Below, piece by piece: positions 25,331 through 40,263 of a stretch of DNA of 64,000 nucleotides. This DNA comes from Prosopocoilus inquinatus (lineage: Eukaryota; Arthropoda; Insecta; Coleoptera; Lucanidae). The position numbers and the translations under genes were made by a program. Location: NCBI GenBank assembly GCA_036172665.1, contig CM069878.1, positions 19,912,501-19,976,500 on the forward strand. Direction: 5' to 3'. The notes beneath the pieces were generated by a model that saw only the letters and a list, made by a program, of their open reading frames with translations, was not told the origin of the DNA and made no database searches. The first letter of the stretch is position 1. Each line of letters opens with the position of its first letter.

Positions 25331-28300
25331 TGTTGTTTCGTTCAGAACTAATTCCAGCTCCTGCTGCGTCCGAGAACTTCGTATCTCACATCAGAGTTAC
25401 TGGAGTCCATCGTAACGTCAGATAACATGATAGATAAGTAAGGATCGATTAGATACATCACAGGGACAACGCTAATACGTGTTGTTTCGTTCAAAACTAT
25501 TTCCAGCTTCTGCTGCGTCCGAAAACTTCGTATCTCACATCAGAGTTACTGGAGTCCATCGTAAAGTCAAATAACATGATAGATAAGTAAGGATCGATTA
25601 GATACATCACAGGAACAACGCTAATACGTGTTGTTTCGTTCAGAACTATTTCCAGCTCCTCCTGCGTCCGAGAATTTCGTATCTCACATCATAGTTACTG
25701 GAGCCCATCGTAGCGTCAAATAACATGATAGATAAGTAAGGATCGATTAGATACATCACAGGAACAACGCTAATACGTGTTGTTTCGTTCAGAACTATTT
25801 CCAGCTCCTGCTGCGTCCGAAAACTTCGTATCTCACATCAGAGTTACTGGAGCCCATCGTAGCGTCAAATAACATGATAGATAAGTAAGGATCTATTAGA
25901 TACATCACAGGAACAACGCTAATACGTGTTGTTTCGTTCAAAACTATTTCCAGCTTCTGCTGCGTCCGAAAACTTAGTATCTCACATCAGAGTTACTGGA
26001 GTCCATCGTAACTTGAAATAACATGATAGATAAGTAAGGATCGATTAGATACATCACAGGAACAACGCTAATTCGTGTTGTTTCGTTCAAAACTATTTCC
26101 AGCTTCTGCTGGGTCCGAAAACTTCGTATCTCACATCAGAGTTACTGGAGCCCATCGTAGAGTCAAATAACATGATAGATAAGTAAGGATCGATTAGATA
26201 CATCACAGGAACAACGCTAATACGTGCTGTTTCGTTCAGAACTATTTCCAGCTCCTCCTGCGTCCGAGAACTTCGTATCTCACATCATAGTTACTGGAGC
26301 CCATCGTAGCGTCAAATAACATGATAGATAAGTAAGGATCGATTAGATACATCACAGGAACAACGCTAATACGTGTTGTTTCGTTCAAAACTATTTCCAG
26401 CTTCTGCTGCGTCCGAAAACTTCGTATCTCACATCAGAGTAACTGGAGTCCATCGTAACGTCAAATAACATGATAGATAAGTAAGGATCGATTAGATACA
26501 TCACAGGAACAACGCTAATACGTGTTGTTTCGTTCAGAACTAATTCCAGCTCCTCCTGCGTCCGAGAACTTCGTATCTCACATCATAGTTACTGGAGCCC
26601 ATCGTAGCGTCAAATAACATGATAGATAAGTAAGGATCGATTAGATACATCACAGGGACAACGCTAATACGTGTTGTTTCGTTCAAAACTATTTCCAGCT
26701 TCTGCTGCGTCCGAAAACTTCGTATCGCACATCAGAGTTACTGGAGTCCATCGTAAAGTCAAATAACATGATAGATAAGTAAGGATCGATTAGATACATC
26801 ACAGGAACAACGCCAATACGTGTTGTTTCGTTCAGAACTATTTCCAGCTCCTCCTGCGTCCGAGAACTTCGTATCTCACATCATAGTTACTGGAGCCCAT
26901 CGTAGCGTCAAATAACATGATAGATAAGTAAGGATCGATTAGATACATCACAGGAACAACGCTAATACGTGTTGTTTCGTTCAGAACTATTTCCAGCTCC
27001 TCCTGCGTCCGAGAACTTCGTATCTCACATCAGAGTTACTGGAGTCCATCGTAGCGTCAAATAACATGATAGATAAGTAAGGATCGATTAGATACATCAC
27101 AGAAACAACGCTAATACGTGTTGTTTCGTTCAGAACTATTTCCAGCTCCTCCTGCGTCCGAGAACTTCGTATCTCACATCAGAGTTACTGGAGCCCATCG
27201 TAGCGTCAAATAACATGATAGATAAGTAAGGATCGATTAGATACATCACAGGAACAACGCTAATACGTGTTGTTTCGTTCAAAACTATTTCCAGCTTCTG
27301 CTGCGTCCGAAAACTTAGTATCTCACATCAGAGTTACTGGAGTCCATCGTAACTTGAAATAACATGATAGATAAGTAAGGATCGATTAGATACATCACAG
27401 GAACAACGCTAATACGTGTTGTTTCGTTCAGAACTATTTCCAGCTCCTCCTGCGTCCGAGAACTTCGTATCTCACATCAGAGTTACTGGAGCCCATCGTA
27501 GCGTCAAATAACATGATAGATAAGTAAGGATCGATTAGATACATCACAGGAACAACGCTAATACGTGTTGTTTCGTTCAAAACTATTTCCAGCTTCTGCT
27601 GCGTCCGAAAACTTCGTATCTCACATCAGAGTTACTGGAGCCCATCGTAAAGTCAAATAACATGATAGATAAGTAAGGATCGATTAGATACATCACAGGA
27701 ACAACGCTAATACGTGTTGTTTCGTTCAGAACTATTTCCAGCTCCTCCTGCGTCCGAGAAATTCGTATCTCACATCAGAGTTACTGGAGTCCATCGTAAC
27801 GTCAGATAACATGATAGATAAGTAAGGATCGATTAGATACATCACAGGAACAACGCTAATACGTGTTGTTTCGTTCAGAACTAATTCCAGCTCCTGCTGC
27901 GTCCGAGAACTTCGTATCTCACATCAGAGTTACTGGAGTCCATCGTAACGTCAGATAACATGATAGATAAGTAAGGATCGATTAGATACATCACAGGGAC
28001 AACGCTAATACGTGTTGTTTCGTTCAAAACTATTTCCAGCTCCTCCTGCGTCCGAGAACTTCGTATCTCACATCAGAGTTACTGGAGTCCATCGTAACGT
28101 CAGATAACATGATAGATAAGTAAGGATCGATTAGATACATCACAGGAACAACGCTAATACGTGTTGTTTCGTTCAGAACTAATTCCAGCTCCTGCTGCGT
28201 CCGAGAACTTCGTATCTCACATCAGAGTTACTGGAGTCCATCGTAGCGTCAAATAACACGATAGATAAGTAAGGATCGATTAGATACATCACAGAAACAA

Positions 28301-29949
28301 CGCTAATACGTGTTGTTTCGTTCAGAACTATTTCCAGCTTCTGCTGCGTCCGATAACTTAGTATCTCACATCAGAGTTACTGGAGCCCATCGTAAAGTCA
28401 AATAACATGATAGATAAGTAAGGATCGATTAGATACATCACAGGAACAACGCTAATACGTGTTGTTTCGCTCAGAACTATTTCCAGCTCGTCCTGCGTCC
28501 GAGGACTTCGTATCTCACATCATAGTTACTGGAGCCCATCGTAGCGTCAAATAACATGATAGATAAGTAAGGATCGATTAGATACATCACAGGAACAACG
28601 CTAATACGTGTTGTTTCGTTCAGAACTATTTCCAGCTCCTCCTGCGTCCGAGAACTTCGTATCTCACATCAGAGTTACTGGAGTCCATCGTAACGTCAAA
28701 TAACATGATAGATAAGTAAGGATCGATTAGATACATCACAGGAATAACGCTAATAAGTGTTGTTTCGTTCAAAACTATTTCCAGCTCCTCCTGCGTCCGA
28801 GAACTTCGTATCTCACATCAGAGTTACTGGAGCCCATCGTAGCGTCAAATAACATGATAGATAAGTAAGGATCGATTAGATACATCACAGGAACAACGCT
28901 AATACGTGTTGTTTCGTTCAAAACTATTTCCAGCTTCTGCTGCGTCCGAAAACTTAGTATCTCACATCAGAGTTACTGGAGTCCATCGTAACTTGAAATA
29001 ACATGATAGATAAGTAAGGATCGTTTAGATACATCACAGGAACAACGCTAATACGTGTTGTTTCGTTCAAAACTATTTCCAGCTCCTCCTGCGTCCGAGA
29101 ACTTCGTATCTCACATCAGAGTTACTGGAGCCCATCGTAGCGTCAAATAACATGATAGATAAGTAAGGATCGATTAGATACATCACAGGAACAACGCTAA
29201 TACGTGTTGTTTCGTTCAAAACTATTTCCAGCTTCTGCTGCGTCCGAAAACTTAGTATCTCACATCAGAGTTACTGGAGTCCATCGTAACTTGAAATAAC
29301 ATGATAGATAAGTAAGGATCGATTAGATACATCACAGGAACAACGCTAATTCGTGTTGTTTCGTTCAAAACTATTTCCAGCTTCTGCTGCGTCCGAAAAC
29401 TTCGTATCTCACCTCAGAGTTACTGGAGCCCATCGTAAAGTCAAATAACATGATAGATAAGTAAGGATCGATTAGATACATCACAGGAACAACGCTAATA
29501 CGTGCTGTTTCGTTCAGAACTATTTCCAGCTCCTCCTGCGTCCGAGAACTTCGTATCTCACATCATAGTTACTGGAGCCCATCGTAGCGTCAAATAACAT
29601 GATAGATAAGTAAGGATCGATTAGATACATCACAGGAACAACGCTAATACGTGTTGTTTCGTTCAAAACTATTTCCAGCTTCTGCTGCGTCCGAAAACTT
29701 CGTATCTCACATCAGAGTTACTGGAGTCCATCGTAACGTCAAATAACATGATAGATAAGTAAGGATCGATTAGATACATCACAGGAACAACGCTAATACG
29801 TGTTGTTTCGTTCAGAACTAATTCCAGCTCCTCCTGCGTCCGAGAACTTCGTATCTCACATCATAGTTACTGGAGCCCATCGTAGCGTCAAATAACATGA
29901 TAGATAAGTAAGGATCGATTAGATACATCACAGGAACGACGCTAATACG
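25331..29949. repeat. 31-monomer block, copy 2 (38-monomer offset)
   Basis: Monomers 171-201 duplicate 19,669-24,287. Private changes here are GAATTTCG near 25,675 and CACCTCAG near 29,413. From monomer 187 (27,715) onward this block doubles as the start of the first 28-monomer unit, so the 38-offset duplication fed material into the later 28-monomer amplification. Confidence 0.84.
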
Positions 29950-31886
29950 TGTTGTTTCGTTCTAAACTATTTCCAGCTCCTGCTGCGTCCGAGAACTTCG
30001 TATCTCACCTCAGAGTTACTGGAGTCCATCGTAACGTCAGATAACATGATAGATAAGTAAGGATCGATTAGATACATCACAGGAACAACGCTAATACGTG
30101 TTGTTTCGTTCAGAACTAATTCCAGCTCCTCCTGCGTCCGAGAACTTCGTATCTCACATCATAGTTACTGGAGCCCATCGTAGCGTCAAATAACATGATA
30201 GATAAGTAAGGATCGATTAGATACATCACAGGAACAACGCTAATACGTGTTGTTTCGTTCAAAACTATTTCCAGCTCCTGCTGCGTCCGAGAACTTCGTA
30301 TCTCACATCAGAGTTACTGGAGTCCATCGTAACGTCAAATAACATGATAGATAAGTAAGGATCGATTAGATACATCACAGAAACAACGCTAATACGTGTT
30401 GTTTCGTTCAGAACTATTTCCAGCTCCTCCTGCGTCCGAGAACTTCGTATCTCACATCAGAGTTACTGGAGCCCATCGTAGCGTCAAATAACATGATAGA
30501 TAAGTAAGGATCGATTAGATACATCACAGGAACAACGCTAATACGTGTTGTTTCGTTCAAAACTATTTCCAGCTTCTGCTGCGTCCGAAAATTTAGTATC
30601 TCACATCAGAGTTACTGGAGTCCATCGTAACTTGAAATAACATGATAGATAAGTAAGGAATGATTAGATACATCACAGGAACAACGCTAATACGTGTTGT
30701 TTCGTTCAAAACTATTTCCAGCTTCTGCTGCGTCCGAAAACTTCGTATCTCACATCAGAGTTACTGGAGTCCATCGTAAAGTCAAATAACATGATAGATA
30801 AGTAAGGATCGATTAGATACATCACAGGAACAACGCCAATACGTGTTGTTTCGTTCAGAACTATTTCCAGCTCCTCCTGCGTCCGAGAACTTCGTATCTC
30901 ACATCATAGTTACTGGAGCCCATCGTAGCGTCAAATAACATGATAGATAAGTAAGGATCGATTAGATACATCACAGGAACAACGCTAATACGTGTTGTTT
31001 CGTTCAGAACTATTTCCAGCTCCTCCTGCGTCCGAGAACTTCGTATCTCACATCAGAGTTACTGGAGTCCATCGTAACGTCAGATAACATGATAGATAAG
31101 TAAGGATCGATTAGATACATCACAGGAACAACGCTAATACGTGTTGTTTCGTTCAGAACTAATTCCAGCTCCTGCTGCGTCCGAGAACTTCGTATCTCAC
31201 ATCAGAGTTACTGGAGTCCATCGTAACGTCAGATAACATGATAGATAAGTAAGGATCGATTAGATACATCACAGGGACAACGCTAATACGTGTTGTTTCG
31301 TTCAAAACTATTTCCAGCTTCTGCTGCGTCCGAAAACTTCGTATCTCACATCAGAGTTACTGGAGTCCATCGTAAAGTCAAATAACATGATAGATAAGTA
31401 AGGATCGATTAGATACATCACAGGAACAACGCTAATACGTGTTGTTTCGTTCAGAACTATTTCCAGCTCCTCCTGCGTCCGAGAACTTCGTATCTCACAT
31501 CATAGTTACTGGAGCCCATCGTAGCGTCAAATAACATGATAGATAAGTAAGGATCGATTAGATACATCACAGGAACAACGCTAATACGTGTTGTTTCGTT
31601 CAGAACTAATTCCAGCTCCTGCTGCGTCCGAGAACTTCGTATCTCACATCAGAGTTACTGGAGTCCATCGTAACGTCAGATAACATGATAGATAAGTAAG
31701 GATCGATTAGATACATCACAGGGACAACGCTAATACGTGTTGTTTCGTTCAAAACTATTTCCAGCTTCTGCTGCGTCCGAAAACTTCGTATCTCACATCA
31801 GAGTTACTGGAGTCCATCGTAAAGTCAAATAACATGATAGATAAGTAAGGATCGATTAGATACATCACAGGAACAACGCTAATACG
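27715..31886. repeat. 28-monomer HOR (4,172 bp), copy 1
   Basis: Monomers 187-214: leader trio, block X, then a tail with GGAATGATTAG (30,659), GCCAATACG and two rounds of the A21/CCTGCTG, CAGGGAC-led, CCTCC/CATAG monomers. All markers recur at +4,172 and +8,344 bp: C98 at 28,259, 32,431 and 36,603; GAGAAATTCG at 27,761, 31,933 and 36,105; GGAATGATTAG at about 30,659, 34,831 and 39,003. Copies 1 and 2 share a TTCTAAAC change (near 29,972 and 34,134) that copy 3 lacks. Confidence 0.9.
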
Positions 31887-34800
31887 TGTTGTTTCGTTCA
31901 GAACTATTTCCAGCTCCTCCTGCGTCCGAGAAATTCGTATCTCACATCAGAGTTACTGGAGTCCATCGTAACGTCAGATAACATGATAGATAAGTAAGGA
32001 TCGATTAGATACATCACAGGAACAACGCTAATACGTGTTGTTTCGTTCAGAACTAATTCCAGCTCCTGCTGCGTCCGAGAACTTCGTATCTCACATCAGA
32101 GTTACTGGAGTCCATCGTAACGTCAGATAACATGATAGATAAGTAAGGATCGATTAGATACATCACAGGGACAGCGCTAATACGTGTTGTTTCGTTCAAA
32201 ACTATTTCCAGCTCCTCCTGCGTCCGAGAACTTCGTATCTCACATCAGAGTTACTGGAGTCCATCGTAACGTCAGATAACATGATAGATAAGTAAGGATC
32301 GATTAGATACATCACAGGAACAACGCTAATACGTGTTGTTTCGTTCAGAACTAATTCCAGCTCCTGCTGCGTCCGAGAACTTCGTATCTCACATCAGAGT
32401 TACTGGAGTCCATCGTAGCGTCAAATAACACGATAGATAAGTAAGGATCGATTAGATACATCACAGAAACAACGCTAATACGTGTTGTTTCGTTCAGAAC
32501 TATTTCCAGCTTCTGCTGCGTCCGATAACTTAGTATCTCACATCAGAGTTACTGGAGCCCATCGTAAAGTCAAATAACATGATAGATAAGTAAGGATCGA
32601 TTAGATACATCACAGGAACAACGCTAATACGTGTTGTTTCGCTCAGAACTATTTCCAGCTCGTCCTGCGTCCGAGGACTTCGTATCTCACATCATAGTTA
32701 CTGGAGCCCATCGTAGCGTCAAATAACATGATAGATGAGTAAGGATCGATTAGATACATCACAGGAACAACGCTAATACGTGTTGTTTCGTTCAGAACTA
32801 TTTCCAGCTCCTCCTGCGTCCGAGAACTTCGTATCTCACATCAGAGTTACTGGAGTCCATCGTAACGTCAAATAACATGATAGATAAGTAAGGATCCATT
32901 AGATACATCACAGGAACAACGCTAATAAGTGTTGTTTCGTTCAAAACTATTTCCAGCTCCTCCTGCGTCCGAGAACTTCGTATCTCACATCAGAGTTACT
33001 GGAGCCCATCGTAGCGTCAAATAACATGATAGATAAGTAAGGATCGATTAGATACATCACAGGAACAACGCTAATACGTGTTGTTTCGTTCAAAACTATT
33101 TCCAGCTTCTGCTGCGTCCGAAAACTTAGTATCTCACATCAGAGTTACTGGAGTCCATCGTAACTTGAAATAACATGATAGATAAGTAAGGATCGTTTAG
33201 ATACATCACAGGAACAACGCTAATACGTGTTGTTTCGTTCAAAACTATTTCCAGCTCCTCCTGCGTCCGAGAACTTCGTATCTCACATCAGAGTTACTGG
33301 AGCCCATCGTAGCGTCAAATAACATGATAGATAAGTAAGGATCGATTAGATACATCACAGGAACAACGCTAATACGTGTTGTTTCGTTCAAAACTATTTC
33401 CAGCTTCTGCTGCGTCCGAAAACTTAGTATCTCACATCAGAGTTACTGGAGTCCATCGTAACTTGAAATAACATGATAGATAAGTAAGGATCGATTAGAT
33501 ACATCACAGGAACAACGCTAATTCGTGTTGTTTCGTTCAAAACTATTTCCAGCTTCTGCTGCGTCCGAAAACTTCGTATCTCACATCAGAGTTACTGGAG
33601 CCCATCGTAAAGTCAAATAACATGATAGATAAGTAAGGATCGATTAGATACATCACAGGAACAACGCTAATACGTGCTGTTTCGTTCAGAACTATTTCCA
33701 GCTCCTCCTGCGTCCGAGAACTTCGTATCTCACATCATAGTTACTGGAGCCCATCGTAGCGTCAAATAACATGATAGATAAGTAAGGATCGATTAGATAC
33801 ATCACAGGAACAACGCTAATACGTGTTGTTTCGTTCAAAACTATTTCCAGCTTCTGCTGCGTCCGAAAACTTCGTATCTCACATCAGAGTTACTGGAGTC
33901 CATCGTAACGTCAAATAACATGATAGATAAGTAAGGATCGATTAGATACATCACAGGAACAACGCTAATACGTGTTGTTTCGTTCAGAACTAATTCCAGC
34001 TCCTCCTGCGTCCGAGAACTTCGTATCTCACATCATAGTTACTGGAGCCCATCGTAGCGTCAAATAACATGATAGATAAGTAAGGATCGATTAGATACAT
34101 CACAGGAACGACGCTAATACGTGTTGTTTCGTTCTAAACTATTTCCAGCTCCTGCTGCGTCCGAGAACTTCGTATCTCACCTCAGAGTTACTGGAGTCCA
34201 TCGTAACGTCAGATAACATGATAGATAAGTAAGGATCGATTAGATACATCACAGGAACAACGCTAATACGTGTTGTTTCGTTCAGAACTAATTCCAGCTC
34301 CTCCTGCGCCCGAGAACTTCGTATCTCACATCATAGTTACTGGAGCCCATCGTAGCGTCAAATAACATGATAGATAAGTAAGGATCGATTAGATACATCA
34401 CAGGAACAACGCTAATACGTGTTGTTTCGTTCAAAACTATTTCCAGCTCCTGCTGCGTCCGAGAACTTCGTATCTCACATCAGAGTTACTGGAGTCCATC
34501 GTAACGTCAAATAACATGATAGATAAGTAAGGATCGATTAGATACATCACAGAAACAACGCTAATACGTGTTGTTTCGTTCAGAACTATTTCCAGCTCCT
34601 CCTGCGTCCGAGAACTTCGTATCTCACATCAGAGTTACTGGAGCCCATCGTAGCGTCAAATAACATGATAGATAAGTAAGGATCGATTAGATACATCACA
34701 GGAACAACGCTAATACGTGTTGTTTCGTTCAAAACTATTTCCAGCTTCTGCTGCGTCCGAAAATTTAGTATCTCACATCAGAGTTACTGGAGTCCATCGT

Positions 34801-36058
34801 AACGTGAAATAACATGATAGATAAGTAAGGAATGATTAGATACATCACAGGAACAACGCTAATACGTGTTGTTTCGTTCAAAACTATTTCCAGCTTCTGC
34901 TGCGTCCGAAAACTTCGTATCTCACATCAGAGTTCCTGGAGTCCATCGTAAAGTCAAATAACATGATAGATAAGTAAGGATCGATTAGATACATCACAGG
35001 AACAACGCCAATACGTGTTGTTTCGTTCAGAACTATTTCCAGCTCCTCCTGCGTCCGAGAACTTCGTATCTCACATCATAGTTACTGGAGCCCATCGTAG
35101 CGTCAAATAACATGATAGATAAGTAAGGATCGATTAGATACATCACAGGAACAACGCTAATACGTGTTGTTTCGTTCAGAACTATTTCCAGCTCCTCCTG
35201 CGTCCGAGAACTTCGTATCTCACATCAGAGTTACTGGAGTCCATCGTAACGTCAGATAACATGATAGATAAGTAAGGATCGATTAGATACATCACAGGAA
35301 CAACGCTAATACGTGTTGTTTCGTTCAGAACTAATTCCAGCTCCTGCTGCGTCCGAGAACTTCGTATCTCACATCAGAGTTACTGGAGTCCATCGTAACG
35401 TCAGATAACATGATAGATAAGTAAGGATCGATTAGATACATCACAGGGACAACGCTAATACGTGTTGTTTCTTTCAAAACTATTTCCAGCTTTAGCTGCG
35501 TCCGAAAACTTCGTATCTCACATCAGAGTTACTGGAGTCCATCGTAAAGTCAAATAACATGATAGATAAGTAAGGATCGATTAGATACATCACAGGAACA
35601 ACGCTAATACGTGTTGTTTCGTTCAGAACTATTTCCAGCTCCTCCTGCGTCCGAGAACTTCGTATCTCACATCATAGTTACTGGAGCCCATCGTAGCGTC
35701 AAATAACATGATAGATAAGTAAGGATCGATTAGATACATCACAGGAACAACGCTAATACGTGTTGTTTCGTTCAGAACTAATTCCAGCTCCTGCTGCGTC
35801 CGAGAACTTCGTATCTCACATCAGAGTTACTGGAGTCCATCGTAACGTCAGATAACATGATAGATAAGTAAGGATCGATTAGATACATCACAGGGACAAC
35901 GCTAATACGTGTTGTTTCGTTCAAAACTATTTCCAGCTTCTGCTGCGTCCGAAAACTTCGTATCTCACATCAGAGTTACTGGAGTCCATCGTAAAGTCAA
36001 ATAACATGATAGATAAGTAAGGATCGATTAGATACATCACAGGAACAACGCTAATACG
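31887..36058. repeat. 28-monomer HOR (4,172 bp), copy 2
   Basis: Monomers 215-242. Private substitutions relative to the other two copies include ACAGCGC near 32,173, GATGAG near 32,737, GGATCCATTAG near 32,896, CTGCGCCCG near 34,309, GTTCCTGG near 34,935 and a small cluster in monomer 239 (TTTCTTTC and CTTTAGCTG, 35,472-35,495). All are substitutions; the 149-bp phase holds. Confidence 0.9.
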
Positions 36059-39000
36059 TGTTGTTTCGTTCAGAACTATTTCCAGCTCCTCCTGCGTCCG
36101 AGAAATTCGTATCTCACATCAGAGTTACTGGAGTCCATCGTAACGTCAGATAACATGATAGATAAGTAAGGATCGATTAGATACATCACAGGAACAACGC
36201 TAATACGTGTTGTTTCGTTCAGAACTAATTCCAGCCCCTGCTGCGTCCGAGAACTTCGTATCTCACATCAGAGTTACTGGAGTCCATCGTAACGTCAGAT
36301 AACATGATAGATAAGTAAGGATCGATTAGATACATCACAGGGACAACGCTAATACGTGTTGTTTCGTTCAAAACTATTTCCAGCTCCTCCTGCGTCCGAG
36401 AACTTCGTATCTCACATCAGAGTTACTGGAGTCCATCGTAACGTCAGATAACATGATAGATAAGTAAGGATCGATTAGATACATCACAGGAACAACGCTA
36501 ATACGTGTTGTTTCGTTCAGAACTAATTCCAGCTCCTGCTGCGTCCGAGAACTTCGTATCTCACATCAGAGTTACTGGAGTCCATCGTAGCGTCAAATAA
36601 CACGATAGATAAGTAAGGATCGATTAGATACATCACAGAAACAACGCTAATACGTGTTGTTTCGTTCAGAACTATTTCCAGCTTCTGCTGCGTCCGATAA
36701 CTTAGTATCTCACATCAGAGTTACTGGAGCCCATCGTAAAGTCAAATAACATGATAGATAAGTAAGGATCGATTAGATACATCACAGGAACAACGCTAAT
36801 ACGTGTTGTTTCGCTCAGAACTATTTCCAGCTCGTCCTGCGTCCGAGGACTTCGTATCTCACATCATAGTTACTGGAGCCCATCGTAGCGTCAAATAACA
36901 TGATAGATAAGTAAGGATCGATTAGATACATCACAGGAACAACGCTAATACGTGTTGTTTCGTTCAGAACTATTTCCAGCTCCTCCTGCGTCCGAGAACT
37001 TCGTATCTCACATCAGAGTTACTGGAGTCCATCGTAACGTCAAATAACATGATAGATAAGTAAGGATCGATTAGATACATCACAGGAACAACGCTAATAA
37101 GTGTTGTTTCGTTCAAAACTATTTCCAGCTCCTCCTGCGTCCGAGAACTTCGTATCTCACATCAGAGTTACTGGAGCCCATCGTAGCGTCAAATAACATG
37201 ATAGATAAGTAAGGATCGAATAGATACATCACAGGAACAACGCTAATACGTGTTGTTTCGTTCAAAACTATTTCCAGCTTCTGCTGCGTCCGAAAACTTA
37301 GTATCTCACATCAGAGTTACTGGAGTCCATCGTAACTTGAAATAACATGATAGATAAGTAAGGATCGTTTAGATACATCACAGGAACAACGCTAATACGT
37401 GTTGTTTCGTTCAAAACTATTTCCAGCTCCTCCTGCGTCCGAGAACTTCGTATCTCACATCAGAGTTACTGGAGCCCATCGTAGCGTCAAATAACATGAT
37501 AGATAAGTAAGGATCGATTAGATACATCACAGGAACAACGCTAATACGTGTTGTTTCGTTCAAAACTATTTCCAGCTTCTGCTGCGTCCGAAAACTTAGT
37601 ATCTCACATCAGAGTTACTGGAGTCCATCGTAACTTGAAATAACATGATAGATAAGTAAGGATCGATTAGATACATCACAGGAACAACGCTAATTCGTGT
37701 TGTTTCGTTCAAAACTATTTCCAGCTTCTGCTGCGTCCGAAAACTTCGTATCTCACATCAGAGTTACTGGAGCCCATCGTAAAGTCAAATAACATGATAG
37801 ATAAGTAAGGATCGATTAGATACATCACAGGAACAACGCTAATACGTGCTGTTTCGTTCAGAACTATTTCCAGCTCCTCCTGCGTCCGAGAACTTCGTAT
37901 CTCACATCATAGTTACTGGAGCCCATCGTAGCGTCAAATAACATGATAGATAAGTAAGGATCGATTAGATACATCACAGGAACAACGCTAATACGTGTTG
38001 TTTCGTTCAAAACTATTTCCAGCTTCTGCTGCGTCCGAAAACTTCGTATCTCACATCAGAGTTACTGGAGTCCATCGTAACGTCAAATAACATGATAGAT
38101 AAGTAAGGATCGATTAGATACATCACAGGAACAACGCTAATACGTGTTGTTTCGTTCAGAACTAATTCCAGCTCCTCCTGCGTCCGAGAACTTCGTATCT
38201 CACATCATAGTTACTGGAGCCCATCGTAGCGTCAAATAACATGATAGATAAGTAAGGATCGATTAGATACATCACAGGAACGACGCTAATACGTGTTGTT
38301 TCGTTCAAAACTATTTCCAGCTCCTGCTGCGTCCGAGAACTTCGTATCTCACCTCAGAGTTACTGGAGTCCATCGTAACGTCAGATAACATGATAGATAA
38401 GTAAGGATCGATTAGATACATCACAGGAACAACGCTAATACGTGTTGTTTCGTTCAGAACTAATTCCAGCTCCTCCTGCGTCCGAGAACTTCGTATCTCA
38501 CATCATAGTTACTGGAGCCCATCGTAGCGTCAAATAACATGATAGATAAGTAAGGATCGATTAGATACATCACAGGAACAACGCTAATACGTGTTGTTTC
38601 GTTCAAAACTATTTCCAGCTCCTGCTGCGTCCGAGAACTTCGTATCTCACATCAGAGTTACTGGAGTCCATCGTAACGTCAAATAACATGATAGATAAGT
38701 AAGGATCGATTAGATACATCACAGAAACAACGCTAATACGTGTTGTTTCGTTCAGAACTATTTCCAGCTCCTCCTGCGTCCGAGAACTTCGTATCTCACA
38801 TCAGAGTTACTGGAGCCCATCGTAGCGTCAAATAACATGATAGATAAGTAAGGATCGATTAGATACATCACAGGAACAACGCTAATACGTGTTGTTTCGT
38901 TCAAAACTATTTCCAGCTTCTGCTGCGTCCGAAAATTTAGTATCTCACATCAGAGTTACTGGAGTCCATCGTAACTTGAAATAACATGATAGATAAGTAA

Positions 39001-39932
39001 GGAATGATTAGATACATCACAGGAACAACGCTAATACGTGTTGTTTCGTTCAAAACTATTTCCAGCTTCTGCTGCGTCCGAAAACTTCGTATCTCACATC
39101 AGAGTTACTGGAGTCCATCGTAAAGTCAAATAACATGATAGATAAGTAAGGATCGATTAGATACATCACAGGAACAACGCCAATACGTGTTGTTTCGTTC
39201 AGAACTATTTCCAGCTCCTCCTGCGTCCGAGAACTTCGTATCTCACATCATAGTTACTGGAGCCCATCGTAGCGTCAAATAACATGATAGATAAGTAAGG
39301 ATCGATTAGATACATCACAGGAACAACGCTAATACGTGTTGTTTCGTTCAGAACTATTTCCAGCTCCTCCTGCGTCCGAGAACTTCGTATCTCACATCAG
39401 AGTTACTGGAGTCCATCGTAACGTCAGATAACATGATAGATAAGTAAGGATCGATTAGATACATCACAGGAACAACGCTAATACGTGTTGTTTCGTTCAG
39501 AACTAATTCCAGCTCCTGCTGCGTCCGAGAACTTCGTATCTCACATCAGAGTTACTGGAGTCCATCGTAACGTCAGATAACATGATAGATAAGTAAGGAT
39601 CGATTAGATACATCACAGGGACAACGCTAATACGTGTTGTTTCGTTCAAAACTATTTCCAGCTTCTGCTGCGTCCGAAAACTTCGTATCTCACATCAGAG
39701 TTACTGGAGTCCATCGTAAAGTCAAATAACATGATAGATAAGTAAGGATCGATTAGATACATCACAGGAACAACGCTAATACGTGTTGTTTCGTTCAGAA
39801 CTATTTCCAGCTCCTCCTGCGTCCGAGAACTTCGTATCTCACATCATAGTTACTGGAGCCCATCGTAGCGTCAAATAACATGATAGATAAGTAAGGATCG
39901 ATTAGATACATCACAGGAACAACGCTAATAAG
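36059..39932. repeat. 28-monomer HOR, copy 3, truncated at 26 monomers
   Basis: Monomers 243-268. The copy follows copies 1 and 2 to the CCTCC/CATAG monomer at 39,784, then at the end of monomer 268 switches to the TAATAAGTG form (39,931) and continues with monomers 269-271, which match 250-252. The switch is a 19-monomer jump back (2,831 bp from 37,100 to 39,931). Two monomers of the 28-monomer unit (counterparts of 241-242) are thus missing. Confidence 0.87.
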
Positions 39933-40263
39933 TGTTGTTTCGTTCAAAACTATTTCCAGCTCCTCCTGCGTCCGAGAACTTCGTATCTCACATCAGAGTT
40001 ACTGGAGCACATCGTAGCGTCAAATAACATGATAGATAAGTAAGGATCGATTAGATACATCACAGGAACAACGCTAATACGTGTTGTTTCGTTCAAAACT
40101 ATTTCCAGCTTCTGCTGCGTCCGAAAACTTAGTATCTCACATCAGAGTTACTGGAGTCCATCGTAACTTGAAATAACATGATAGATAAGTAAGGATCGTT
40201 TAGATACATCACAGGAACAACGCTAATACGTGTTGTTTCGTTCAAAACTATTTCCAGCTCCTC
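39933..40263. repeat. Monomers 269-271 (start), re-entry into block X
   Basis: Monomers 269-271 repeat monomers 250-252 (37,101 onward), including the GATCGTTTAG form. Monomer 269 carries GAGCACATC. The resemblance lasts about three monomers; monomer 272 has the AAAGTC form where monomer 253 has AACTTGA. The 16-monomer unit begins inside monomer 271. Confidence 0.75.

Noticed and set aside
35463..35611. Indel in monomer 239 (CTTTAGCTG in place of CTTCTGCTG)
   Set aside because: The next monomer starts on the lattice at 35,612, so the change is two substitutions, not a gap.
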